Source of the DNA: Caenorhabditis elegans
Taxonomy: Eukaryota; Nematoda; Chromadorea; Rhabditida; Rhabditidae
DNA length: 64,000 bases
Direction: 5' to 3'
NCBI RefSeq assembly: GCF_000002985.6
Contig: NC_003284.9
Span: forward strand, 7,502,001-7,566,000
Part shown: positions 37,385 to 49,371 of the stretch, piece by piece
Numbering within the stretch: position 1 is the first letter of the stretch
Layout: the number at the start of each line of letters is the position of its first letter
Notes under the pieces: model-generated
What the model was told of the DNA's origin: nothing
Database searches by the model: none
Seen by the model: the letters and a program-made list of their open reading frames with translations, nothing else
Translations under genes and position numbers: made by a program

Positions 37385-37649
37385 TATGAAAATGTGAAAT
37401 AACTACGGTATTTTTTCATGATCATAAAATAATGTCATGCTTGTGATTCCCTATGCCATATGTGTTTCTCGCAACAGAAAAAAAGATAACGAGGTGCCAG
37501 ATTGACGAATTAGTTGTGGGCGACAGGCGATGTAAAGACAATATTTAATGGGTTTTAAGAAATGGTCATGCTGATATTGCACGAAACTTTTAATCAAGGA
37601 AGTAAATTTTCAACAAAAAAAACTTCAAAAATCAACAATCTAGTAATAC

Positions 37650-38129
37650 CTTCGTTTCGGCCTGAACTGTGAAGATTCTCCCCCGCGGTCATCTCCTGTT
37701 GGGCTAGACTCGCTTCCTCTCCAGTTTGCCTTTAAAAAAATCATGGTTCTTATTAGTTTTTCATGGGTTTCTGAATTTTCAATTGGTAGGGAAATTGATA
37801 GAAATGTTCTTTTAGGTTTTTTTACTTGGTTACTGAACGCCTTACTACTAATTCTTTGGTTTAATTAGTTATAGACTGATGTTATGCATTTATATACATA
37901 AGTAGTTCCAAATAGTTTCAAAGCGTTAATTTTGAGAGGAACTCTAATAAAGACGGTTTTTAAGACATTTTTTTTGCATTAAAAAAAACTGAATAGAATC
38001 CCGAAGATCCCAACAGACCTGTGCATTCGATTGTGCAGCTGCATCGGCTGCCAAGTGCTCATCCTTCTCCTGCTTCTCAAGCTCGTGCAGAAGTCGCCGA
38101 CCACGAACAATTTTTGCAATAAGAAACAT
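37650..38129 (-). CDS. Possible 5' exons of a longer globin isoform
   Basis: Two exons with good splice signals are open and phase-compatible. Exon 38019-38131 has ATG at 38129, right after a TATTCAG acceptor that looks like an SL site; it encodes FLIAKIVRGRRLLHELEKQ and a Glu/Lys/Ala-rich stretch. It ends in phase 0. Exon 37650-37729 (starting ANWRGSESSPTGDD) ends in phase 2. Both are polar and could extend the globin N-terminus. The weak point is the junction into the globin. The only phase-2 acceptors near 37384 are poor, the best being AATGCGAAG, which would join at SVSSSRTVRK. They may be a separate short gene, or not coding. Confidence 0.4.
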
Positions 38130-38131
38130 AT

Positions 38132-41100
38132 CTGAATATGTAAATTGAATATGAATACTTGGTTCTTAAGGTCAAAAGATGATGTAAAAATAAAAATAGA
38201 AAAACTGGAATGAGGACGAGGTGGGAGGTGTAAATCGGGGAAAAGTAGACATGATCTTCAAGTATTAACGGATAAACATATCGAAAACGTTTCGCAGTGC
38301 TCGTCAGAAACTAAGAGTATTTCTATGGAATACAGCTGCTCACTGAGCACAACGGTGTTATAAACATATGCACATTTAAAAATTCGAATTATACTCGAGT
38401 CTAAAATACAAAAATCTTGCCTAGGATATAAGAACCACAATCTACCAAAAATATCTGCATCTACTCAACAACTTTAGTATTCTGGCAGCAAACGTGCATG
38501 AAAAGGAGCACAAAAATTTTATTCAGAAATTCGTCACTGTCAATTACGTGTAATGGACTACATCGTTTTATAGTGGGTTCTTCGGTTATTTCGAGATTGT
38601 TCTTGATATTCTGAATACATTTTCTAAGATATTAAATCTTAAGTACATATGAAAAAATGTGGAGCCTACAATAGATTTCTCTATTCAACTGAATTTTGCA
38701 AACTTGAATAAAACTTAAAAACAGAGTCTGCAATTGACTTTTAAATCTCATCTCAGAATAAAATATGTAAATTGTTAAGCAAAGTGAAAAACTCAATTTT
38801 TTGTTTTAATCTATAGCAAAACCAAAAGACCCGAACTATATTTTTAAGAACTTGCTTTGCCCAACCAAAAGCCATTTAGAATAAACCCAGTTGATTTAGA
38901 TGGCATGAAGAATTTGTAAAAAGTGTTTCTAAGTAATGCAAATCAAATTTAAAATAAAAATAGAATAACAATGCAGAAGAGGAAGAAAAACAAATTGTGA
39001 CTGACCGGAAGCTACCCGGGTAGAAAGATAATTTCACTTCCGTCGCCAGGTATTTTGCTTGTCTACTACCTCCATACGAGTAACCACGCATGTCCCACCA
39101 AAAAGAACTCGTCAGTATTTGCCTATTGAGCATTTCGTCTCTAAGATTTGGCCGCGGGACCCGATGCAGTGAGAGTGCATATAACAAAGAAGTTAACGGT
39201 GAATCGATGCACTAATTGAAGCCATTAGCATTCAGAATGTTGGAAGACTTCAGGTGGGGCACGGCTACTCTTTTTCTTTCTTCTTTCTCTCACGGTGTAG
39301 TGAATGAACGACATGGCTGGGAGAGAGAAACGAAGAGCAACATGGACCACTTTTTTCCACTGCTTCTAGTTTTTTCTTCTGTTGCTTGTGTTTTTTGTTT
39401 CTATTTTCATTACAAGGCGGACCTTGCAGACAGATTTACCGCCCGCCCGCTCACTAGTTTGTTTGTTTTTTTTATGATTTTGGATCTCGTAAATTGCAGT
39501 GACAAGCATAGACCAATCTACCTGAACGATGAATCATATTCAATTTTAAATGCATACAATTCTTCGAAAATGGGTTAAAATACGAAACAAAATATTGAAG
39601 TTTTGATAGAAAACTCTGACTTCACCCAAAAATTGTATTCAAAACCTAAAATCTGACAGGGCACACATTCATTCGGAAATATAAAATCAAAACTAAAAGA
39701 AACTTAAAGTTGATTAAAAAAAACAGTAATTAACTACAAAAAAGTGTAGATTCACCAATGTGAACATTGTATTATACGAACGATTTTTTTAATTGAGTAA
39801 ATTCGCGAAAACTCGTTGCAACTGAACTGTATAATTTTATTGTTAAGCCAGGGTCTTGGAGAGGATAAGAGATAAATTAAAACTCTAAAATACAAAAAGA
39901 ACAAAACCACGTAAGCAATATGATCAAATTCTAAGGGGCGGTACGGAAGACAACGAACAAAAAATTTCAAATTTCCTGTCGTTCTGCACAATATTTCTTA
40001 GAAAATGAAATGGCAAAAAGAGATGAAACAAGGAAAAAATGGAATTGGAGTCGGAGTTTGCGGTGAAGAAGTTGATGAGGTGCGCAAGTTTTTCAAATCC
40101 ATTTGACTACGCAAGAGATGGGCTACATTTTCTACCGTGCTTCAAGACCAAGAAAATTTTAAATAAGAGAGAAAGATAGAGAGCAAACTAAAGAACGAAT
40201 CTAAGCTACAAACAGAATAACGATGAAAGTTGAGAGACAGATTGAGAAAAAAGTGTTGAATCTAAAGAATGAAGTTCGACGCACCGAACTCGCTAATTTT
40301 ATTCGAGTTTGCAAAAACAAAGAAAAAGAGAAGGACGGCGAAACAAATGAAGTCATTTTCTGTCTTGACGGACCACAACTAGCGAGTCGTGAGGAATCGG
40401 TTTCTACTATTATTCTTATTCTCTTTCTTCTCCGCCTAGTGGCTTCTCACCAACACCATCATTTGTTTTTTATCGTGAAAAATGTCTCTCCATTCTTGGT
40501 TTCCAAAAATAAAGTAGCATCTAATTAAGACAAAAACATCAAATACAAAGAGCAAGTGAAGAAAAAGTGCACATTTTTATCCTTTTTTTTCTGCATTCTG
40601 TATCTGTTAAATCAAAAATTTTGCCAATTCTTTATGTTGCAGCAGTTAGAATACAAACTTGTTTTCTTTAATTAAGATTTCTCCTAAAAATTAAACGCGT
40701 TAAAATATTGAAAATGGGTGGCGAGTACCATTACAAATATTGTTAAATTGTGAACATTTTGAGTCTTTACAATTAAATTGTCCCAAAGCCCTTTTTTAAG
40801 ACATGGAAGTTTGTCAATGTATTACCGCTGGGTAAAATGCAGAAGTTTTTTGAAGATAATTTTATACAAGCTGAAAATCTCAGACTAACATAGCCAAGGT
40901 CAGGAGAGAAAGCAGGTGAAACTAATTCTTCAAATCAAAATGACGATGTCTGGCACAGCAGTCTCCGAATTTGTAGTTTATTGTCCACATGCTATATTAG
41001 CGCTTCACACTTTTCCGGAAGCATTGTAGTTTTCGAAACAAAGAAACTTATGTTATTAATTCAAAAACCACAAACTCTATTGAGATGCGAGATCCTGAAT

Positions 41101-44100
41101 TAATTCAAATCACTGGACTGTGTATGTGTGTGTGCAATGAATCTTTGTACTAACAAGACAAGGGGCTAGTTCCTGGATGAATTCAAAATGCGGGAGGTAG
41201 CGAGAAAACATGTGGGTGTCACTTTGACAAGAAAGGTGACATGAAAAATGGGAGAAAACGCTAACGGAGAGGCAATGTCATGTACCTGGGAAACGTTCAC
41301 GACCAAGAAAAAAGTTCAAAGTTTACAGAAACACTTGTTCAAATTTTAGTGTCTTGAAAACGACGGTTACGAAAGAATGGGAAGCCAAATGTAAAATAGT
41401 AGTTCTAAAACTTTGTTCAAATATAATTTAAAAAAAAAAAAACAAAATCTAAAGTAATAATATTTAAGAACATAACATTAAAAAAAAAAAGAGAATTACA
41501 TTTGTAAGTGTTGAAATTACAATGCACACACATACAGATTTCGAAGAAAAGTTTTTACGAACAACTAACTATGAGCAACATGTATGTTTTCACAAAAAAA
41601 ACCCTTCACAATAAAATCAATAAACAAAAAATGCTAATTTTTCTGCTGAAAATAAATTCACACGGTCAGATCAAAGAAAAGTTAATCAGAAGGTTTTCAA
41701 AGTGCGGGAAAATTGAATTGCTCCAAAAGTGATCTAGGAAAAATTTCTTTTGTGAAACACACAGCAAACATCACACAAGTTTTGGAATGGGAACAGTTGT
41801 TTCTGAAACCTCTAATTTTTTGGTTTGAAAGGAAATGGAAAACTTATCGAACAAGAATTGCAAAAAGAGTTTTTTTGGAATGAAAAAACACCAAATTATT
41901 ACAAATTTTATTTTCGTGCCGAATGAATAATTACCATTGCTTACATTTGTTTATTTTTCTGAAATTTCAAACGTCAGGTTTATTAACATGGGGTCGAAGT
42001 CATTTTAATGCATATTGTGTTTTCTTCATAGATAAGTTATGCCTTTAACATATTACCTCTAAAACAAAACGTTGTACTGAAGTAAAAAAGTTTCATTCAT
42101 AAAGGTATAAATTTTTAACAAATTTTTATAGACTTTATATGTTTTATATTGCTTTTATAGGCTTTTATAGGACTGGGTAATGATTATGATTTTTAATACC
42201 TAATATTGAATTTTAGTCTACACAAAAAAGTTATCCTCTCAAAAAATTAATAATTCTTTTTGAAGATACGAAACTGATACATAAATGAGCCTGAAATTTT
42301 TTAAGTCAAAACATGAAAAAAAATAGACTGAACAATTTCGAGGTAAAAAACTGAACTATAGAAAAAAACAATGAAAAAACTTTAAGATACATATACTTCA
42401 CCAACATCGAAAAAAGGAACAGCGAACTTCAGCCGTGAACAATTAGGCCCAAAAACAGAATTCTAATAGACTTATCCCAGTAGCTCGTGACTCACAAGTC
42501 AACAGACTTTTTTTTTGAATATTGCCAGCATCATATTTCATATAGCCTCGACAATGGGCAAAGCTCCCAAGACAGGAAAAAACTCGTAACAAATATAGCC
42601 GGCTCATAATTTCAACATTATGCGGTGTTGTTTTGTTTTACGTCATTTCATGCTGAAGTTTGTTTTTATTGGGTAATAATAGGAGAAAGTGATTTTCTTT
42701 TTCCAAATAAGTTTTCCTGTGAAATAATAATAATTGTGTTCTGATGCCATCCAGGAACTTTACAGACCATCGAAGCTAGACCAGACACAAAAATTATCCT
42801 TGATGACGCTTATTTGTGTTTGTTTCATAATTGGTTTCTCTACGGATTGTAGACGCAATCCAACGACGGGACGATAAATACATGACGCAAAATTAGAACA
42901 ATTGTGAATGGGTCGTGCAATCTGGAAAATGTCGTTTTCTTCGCCGCCAGGTTGTTTGAAAATTAAGTCCGAGCGTCCCTCCGTTTTTGGCCACCACCAC
43001 CTTCTCCCCCGCTTCTTCTTCTTCTGCTTCATCTTCTTTTTCTTGCCTCACTCACTCATTGGCTTCTGCTTCCAGCCGTCATTGAGGTGCGATGAAAAAA
43101 CTCTTGGATGTCGAGGGAATGAGAGAATGAGAGTGACTTGTGTGGGGGAGTATGTGTGTGTGTTTGTGTGCGCAATTATATTGAAGGCCTAGCAGCGCAC
43201 CGAAGGATGATGCCGGTTCTACAACAAGTACTCGTTGACTATTTGATGCTTACAGAGATTTGTTGCGGGATGAGGAAACAGATGAAATGAAGAAGCAGTG
43301 AAGAATTATAGGAGTAGGAGGACAAGACACTCTTTATTTTGAAGAATATATGAATGAGTATGTGATGGCATCCCAGGAACGTCGGCTTACAAGTACACAT
43401 TCATATCCGAAGGGAAGATGTTGTTCGAATAATTCGTGATGAAGCACCCATAAATCGTTTCAGAATGGACCAATGTTGATTGGACACGCGTACTTACATC
43501 AAGTGACATGTCAAACCAAAATCTAATCTACCTACATCCTCGCAACTCCTTTCTTAATCCAAATTTCCTGAAACACATAAATTTACATTGTTTTTGGTGA
43601 AAGTGCAATTACAGTGCGGTTACCCAATCCACAACCCAGAAAACTAAACCCAATGCTGCAGAAATTAGACGAACGGTAACGTCTTTGATGTTCGAGTAAC
43701 GTTAGATTCCTAGAATTTTCTCTGGAACATGTTTTTCAGAACAAATGTTTTTAGATAGACTTATTAGAAAACGACTTTAAAGGTAGAAGTTGTATTTTTT
43801 AGCTCGATACACTTCAAATTGAAGGTCAGCGTTAGCGTGCGGTATCACAAAATGTTTATAAACTGAGTTTACAAATTCTCTTAGTGTTTCACCTGATATC
43901 AAATACAATATAATATTCCCGAATAACTAAGAAATAAGGCCAACTATATATTTGAGAGTTGACCTACAATTTCCTACAATTTCCTGATTGTTTTTAGACA
44001 TCACAAAATTTACAAAAAAACAAGCGCTTGATCGTATGTTATGGTTGGTATGTACTAAATCAGCATTATAATTACGTGCAATTTATGATGGAGTTCAGAA

Positions 44101-44967
44101 AATCTAAACAGCATTTCTCGTAAAACTTTAAACTTTGATCGCATCCGAACTACAAACTTTAACTGTTGAGCCTTTCTAGAAATTTCAATAATCACCGTGT
44201 GCGTTTTCTATAATTGCAGCACCCAATCCTGTCATTTTGGAAAGTTATATCGTAATTGATTTTTTAAGATATCAATGATAATTAACTACAAAACTGTAGA
44301 ATAAGAATTGGAAATTCTGTATGTTCACAATTTATATCAAAACCAAACACGACTGAGAAAATACAATAGCCCCTTATTTCATTTGTCTTGGAAATCTGTT
44401 TGTTATTCGTTAGTTTTAATCCCAATAACATGCATCTGATCCCGTTTTCCTTTACCCTGTGCCATATCTCAAACGCACTGCCAAAACACGGCTTGCGTAA
44501 CAAAAGTGTAAGATGATCGGTACGATAACTGCCTTTTTTCAGTGAGAGCGAAACTGTCGGTCCTCCGGCTGTGGGGACTGCAAAAAAGAGAGAGGGAAAA
44601 CGAGCGAGCGGACTGAGATAATATCACCGTGTTTATACACTAAGTAATGTAACCATCTTTTTCTTAACTGCTTCTTCTCGTACTGCCAATGGCAGCCAAG
44701 AATTCGTTTTCCGCCGTCGCCACCGCCTCATTCGCCATTAAGCATAGTTGTAGGGGCCGTCCTTTGTGAATATCCGCATTTCTTTACTCACTCATCTTCC
44801 TCTTTTTCTATATATTGTGGGTGGAGATTGCGCCAAACTGCGCAAACACTTGTATATAAAAGCCACACCAAGTGTCGCAATTCTTTAATTATTCGAACAC
44901 TGCCTCTACAGACAGTTCGCAAGTTCTGGGCCTCTATTGAATATTCGAATTGTTTGCAAATCAAAAC
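38132..44967. other. Intergenic region (about 6.8 kb)
   Basis: Nothing supportable as a gene. It lies between the divergent globin and collagen genes. An open stretch at 39010-39170 (minus) has a possible donor but no acceptor partner. ORFs at 39216-39578 (no ATG) and 40223-40528 lack splice context. Purine-rich and GT-rich tracts lie at 43100-43180 and 44570-44620. Confidence 0.5.
44855..44862 (+). promoter_or_regulatory. TATA box of the second collagen gene
   Basis: TATAAAAG about 105 bp before the collagen ATG, next to a GC-richer stretch (GCGCCAAACTGCGC). Position and sequence fit a core promoter with a short 5' UTR. Confidence 0.6.
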
Positions 44968-46141
44968 ATGACTTCTTCGGGTTCAGATGATCTGAAAAGT
45001 CTTCAAGAGCAAGCAAATTCTCTGAGGAAGTAGGATTTTTTTTTGTTTTTTTTGTTTAGTTTTTTAATCTCACCAATTTTCCTATGTGTACTCTTTTTAG
45101 GTTTGCATTCTATGGAGTAGCCACCTCTACAATTGCCACTTTGTTCTCTGTAATTTCCGTGCCAATTTTATACAGTGTTATGCAACATATGCAATCCTCA
45201 ATGCAGTCTGAAGTTGATTTTTGTCGTCTTAGATCCGGTAACATTTGGAGAGAGCTTTCCAAAACTCAGGTATTCTAAAATTATTGTTTTCCCATATATT
45301 ATTTCGTGCAGATCTTGACCCAAGTAGCTGGTGGCGCAATTGTCCGCTCTCGTCGTCAAGCTGGTTACAGTTCCGGTCCACTTGAAAGTAATGATTCGCT
45401 TTCTCTTTTTTTTATACAAAAGTAATTTTCGCAACTTATGACATCAATGTTCTAGGCGCTGTTGAATCTGCTCCTGCAAATGTAGGAGGTGGTGGAGGTG
45501 GTTGTTGTGGATGTGGAGTCTCTCCACAAGGACCACCCGGAGTTCCCGGAAGAGATGGAGATAATGGAGCTGACGGAGAAGCTGGTGCACCTGGAAAAGA
45601 TGGACCAGACGGACCAGCTGCGACTCCTGCTCCAAACTATGACTGGTAATACTTTAGCGTCTGTTCACTGAATGTACTTACATAACTTTTTAGGTGCTTC
45701 GATTGCCCACCAGGCCCACCAGGACCAGCCGGAAGCGCTGGGGTTAAGGGACCATCTGGTAACCCTGGAGCCCCAGGAACTGATGGTCCAGCTGGAAATA
45801 AAGGAGGCCAAGGACCACCTGGAAACGCCGGAGCTCCAGGTGCAAACGGAAATCCTGGAAATGCAGGAACGCCCGGAATTCCTGGTAAAACTATTGAGGT
45901 TCCTGCACCAGCAGGGCCAGCTGGAGCTCCAGGACCAGCAGGACCACCTGGAACCGCAGGAACACCGGGTTCACAAGGTCAGCCAGGAAAGGATGGATCT
46001 CCAGGAGACGCTGGAGACAATGGTACTGCTGGATCTCCAGGTCACCCTGGAGGAGAAGGTCCAGTGGGACCAGACGGTGCCAGAGGACCAAGTGGAGGAT
46101 GTGAACATTGTCCACCACCAAGAACAGCTCCGGGATATTAG
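44968..46141 (+). CDS. Cuticle collagen (col family)
   Basis: Structural cuticle collagen, secreted by the hypodermis. Five exons (44968-45029, 45101-45269, 45312-45387, 45456-45645, 45694-46141) give 314 residues. The N-terminus has a hydrophobic anchor (FAFYGVATSTIATLFSVISV) in the usual nematode collagen N-domain. A subtilisin-type cleavage site RSRRQ follows. Next come a Gly-rich Cys cluster (GGGGGGCCGCG), a short Gly-X-Y block, the Cys pair CFDC, and then a long Gly-X-Y domain. One break, KTIEVPAPAGP, lies within it. A short tail with CEHC ends in PPPRTAPGY. It belongs to a different collagen group from DPY-7 and lies on the opposite strand. From memory it may be col-174 (F46C8.2), but I am not sure enough to assign the symbol. 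Confidence 0.93.
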
Positions 46142-46660
46142 AAAGATTTTGATTAGTTATCACTCGTTTGTAAAGTCTTTCCTAACTGTCCTATCACAGC
46201 TCGAGACTTTTTCGATGTGCTTTAATGTCTTTTCCGTCAGAACTTTCAGTGATCTGCAAAATTTTTTACATTTCAATTTTGTGGTTTTTCTTGTTTATCA
46301 TATATTTTTTATATCTAAGTTATATCCGTCAGTGAAAATGAAAATAAAACGTTTCAAAAGCTTGACAGACCATGTCCTAATTGTTTTTGTTTGAAGTCAG
46401 AACGCGAGAGAAAGAGTGAAAATCAATTACAAAGGATTCCACAATTTTTGTGAATTCGAAAAAAAATAAACAGAAAAAGTAAGAGAACAGTTTTCCTCTC
46501 CCTTTTTTTCTGTGATTTCATTTTTCAGTATGTCACTCTGAAACAATCATTCAAATGTATTAACTGTTACGGGCAAATTTGCATTTTGTGCGGTTGACTC
46601 GGTTCTTCACTACCTTTTTTGATCGATTTTCAACTTTATTTTGGAATTTTATGTTAGAAT
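46142..46660. other. 3' UTR of the collagen and spacer
   Basis: An AATAAA at about 46343 likely marks the collagen 3' end. The rest is spacer before the next plus-strand gene. Confidence 0.5.
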
Positions 46661-49178
46661 ATGTTCCAAGAAAAAGATGTTGGGCAACCTAAGCGTTGGG
46701 GATGTCTCGTTGCGGTTTTTGTGATTGTGAGTTACTGATTTTATTCTTCCCAGAAACAACCTTATCGAAGGAAAATTATTTTAGAATACTTGCTAATTGT
46801 TTATAATATTCATAAAATGATTTGACACACCTTTGAGATATAAACTTGCTGTGATCTTTCAGATGACTGTTTTCAATATTGCTGTTGTCATTGTGATTCG
46901 AGGACTTTTAGACACAGAGGACGAATTTGACAATCCTATCATTCAAGGTATTATATTTTTTTACAAAAATTATTTTTTATATCGGACATCATTTAAAAAA
47001 TTATCTGCATGAAAAATTACAACATTTTTCGGTCCTTGGAAGGATGATTTCTTATGATTCACTTCAAATGTACTAAATCTTTTTTATATAAACTTTCCAA
47101 AACGTTTAAAATTTGGGGAAAAACGTATGGTTTTGATCACGAATTTCGTTTGAAAGGGGTCACTTATTTTTAGGATTGCTGTTCCAATATTCCCAAAGAA
47201 ATGGCTCTCATTTTCAAATTTTTGTCGGAAACTTCAACCCTCTGACATCCTTAACTGGAAATTGCCGACACATTTTGAATCTAAGTTTGAACTGTCGAAT
47301 CCTAACCTAAATTTATTCAAAAAATCCTGAAATTTTTATGAGCTGTCAAAATGCACTAGTTACTTAAATCGGTGGCTAACTAAACTCAGGCCAGAGGGAA
47401 GGGAATGGGGTGTTTTTTTAAATGAAGTTCCTTTACTCGTTGTTATGCCCTAGCAATGAGGGAACATCAAACTGCAACTGCGGTGAGCTGTGGAAAAGCA
47501 AACTCAGTTACAAAGACTTCCGGGACAACCTAATACTTACTAAACGACTGGATATAACAAATTGAGACAATAATCATACACTTGAAATACCATTTTTTTT
47601 ATTAAAATAACTGTTTTTGGAAATAATCGTTTTGAGTATCACTTCATAAATCATAATCCAAAATAAGAATGGTGTGTGGGATATTGTTTCGTTGTAAAAT
47701 GTGCAATTTTTGGTAGGAAGCTGGTAAAAGACTTAAAAAGTTTACAAAATGTTTTTTGACAATTTAAAATTTTGAAACTTGAAAAACTCTTGAAAATTTC
47801 TCATATTTTACGATCTAGTGCTTGGCGTAACAGCAAAAACTTAGTTATAATTTTATTATCGCCTTTTTTGCATATTTTAGTCTTTTACTCTTTTATTGAT
47901 CACTGTATATTTTCCGGCGATGGGTACTCAAAATTTGGTAGCATTTTGTAAACAAAAACCTAAATTAGAAAACTTGAAATAAGTTTTAAAATTTCCAAGA
48001 CATTTGTGAGTATTTGTAAGTCTGCAATAAACAGATGTATGAAACATTTTTTTGAAGCCCTGACGTGTTATTTATTTTGTCTTTTTGAGCATACTTAAGT
48101 AATAAACAGTTTTAGTTTCTTCACATCTGAAATCACATTCACAAAGGCTTTTAACTCGGAAGAGACATTTAAACTAATCCAACACAGTAACATCCATCGA
48201 ATTATTTTTAATGTGTATTGTTAAAATCTAAAATCGAAAAATCAAAAAAGACGTGCACTCTATTTTTGCATTCCAAATAAATATAACATTCAACAACAGG
48301 TTATTTATTAATTATTGAAATGATCAGGAGAACTGCGCGATGATCTAACGGCTTTCCTTGGAATCTTCACAATGACTTTCTTTTTATGCTGTTGTGGATG
48401 TTTTTGTTGCGGATGTGCCTGCTGCAGGTAATTTTCAGGAGAAACAGTCATTAAAATATTCAAAAAAAATTAAAATTTTGAGATGGTGCTTCTTCCAATT
48501 TCCGTATGGAATCACAAAACTTTGGCGAGCAATTCCCAATTTATTTGTCAATAATATGGACCACTTTCCAATTCATCGATTCAAGGATCAAGGTTTGATC
48601 TTTTTTGTTGATAATTAAGACGCATGAAATATGATAAGATATTGCAGAAGAAACGGCGCCAGCCGAGGATCATGTGGCCAATGCTAGAGGTATTTTATCG
48701 AAGAAGATGGATGTGAAGCAATCGGATCGATGTGCTTATGAAAATACCGGTTATGTGGATATCATTGAGGTAAAAATGCAAATACATATCATTCTTGTCA
48801 CTTGCACTTGTCGCACTTTCAGATTACAAAAAAGTTTCTTTAATTAATAGGAATTTTGATAATATGTGTCCCAAAGAGTATGAACGATTGACGATTTCTG
48901 CTGAATGTTCAGGTATACAGTACTATATGTATGTGCAAACTCGCTATGTTTTTTTTTTGAATAGTGTCTATGGATTGAGAAAAAAAATAGTGTAAAAACA
49001 AAGCTTCCAACTCTTGAGTGAATTCAGATTTTTTAGTATTAGGACTGGACTACGAAAAACTTTTTCAAATCAATATTTCCAGATGGAACGAATTCCGGAG
49101 CCACCTCGTCTCATTTTGCCTCCGATTGCTCATGGTCGTCACCGCTCTCAAAGTATTGACGTTTCTGCTATTGTTTAA
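46661..49178 (+). CDS. Cysteine-rich two-pass membrane protein, unknown function
   Basis: I do not recognise the family. Six exons (46661-46726, 46863-46947, 48328-48427, 48483-48592, 48648-48769, 49083-49178) give 192 residues. The first hydrophobic segment is GCLVAVFVIMTVFNIAVVIV (about 14-33). A short acidic loop (DTEDEFDNP) follows. A second segment, FLGIFTMTFFLCCCGCFCC, runs into GCACCRWCFF and contains eleven cysteines within about 16 residues, a likely palmitoylation cluster. The C-terminal half is polar and ends with a Pro-rich segment (RIPEPPRLILPPI). Intron 2 is about 1.4 kb. The splice junctions are canonical in all but the short exon 4, whose acceptor (TTTTGAG) is weak; without exon 4 the reading frame is lost, which supports it. 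The gene ends 193 bp from the convergent secreted-protein gene. Confidence 0.75.
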
Positions 49179-49371
49179 ATTAAATTTTAATCACAATAAT
49201 AATTAAAATAATTTATAATATTTTCTTAGCAAAAAAACCTGATGAATGTTGAATTAAAATATTGAATAAATGAAAAAAAGACAGGAAAGAGTAGTTTGAG
49301 ATCTCCAATCGGGGCTTGGGGTGTTGTGAAAATAAATTAAAATACGAACGGAATGGGGGTAATCAAATAAC
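49179..49371. other. Convergent 3' spacer
   Basis: A 193-bp gap between the stop codons of convergent genes; an AATAAA on the plus strand at about 49265 serves the cysteine-rich gene. The two 3' UTRs may overlap. Confidence 0.5.

Noticed and set aside
38876-39187. Minus-strand ORF with a possible donor at about 39005
   Set aside because: Its donor phase does not match the acceptor at 38131, since joining them creates a stop; no other partner was found.
40223-40528. 101-codon ORF beginning MKVERQIEKK
   Set aside because: Has an ATG, but no splice signals, no family resemblance and a purine-to-pyrimidine tract composition. Not called.
45672-46394. 240-codon plus-strand ORF across the second collagen
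   Set aside because: Frame-shifted reading of the Gly-X-Y exon running into the 3' UTR; the true frame ends at 46141.
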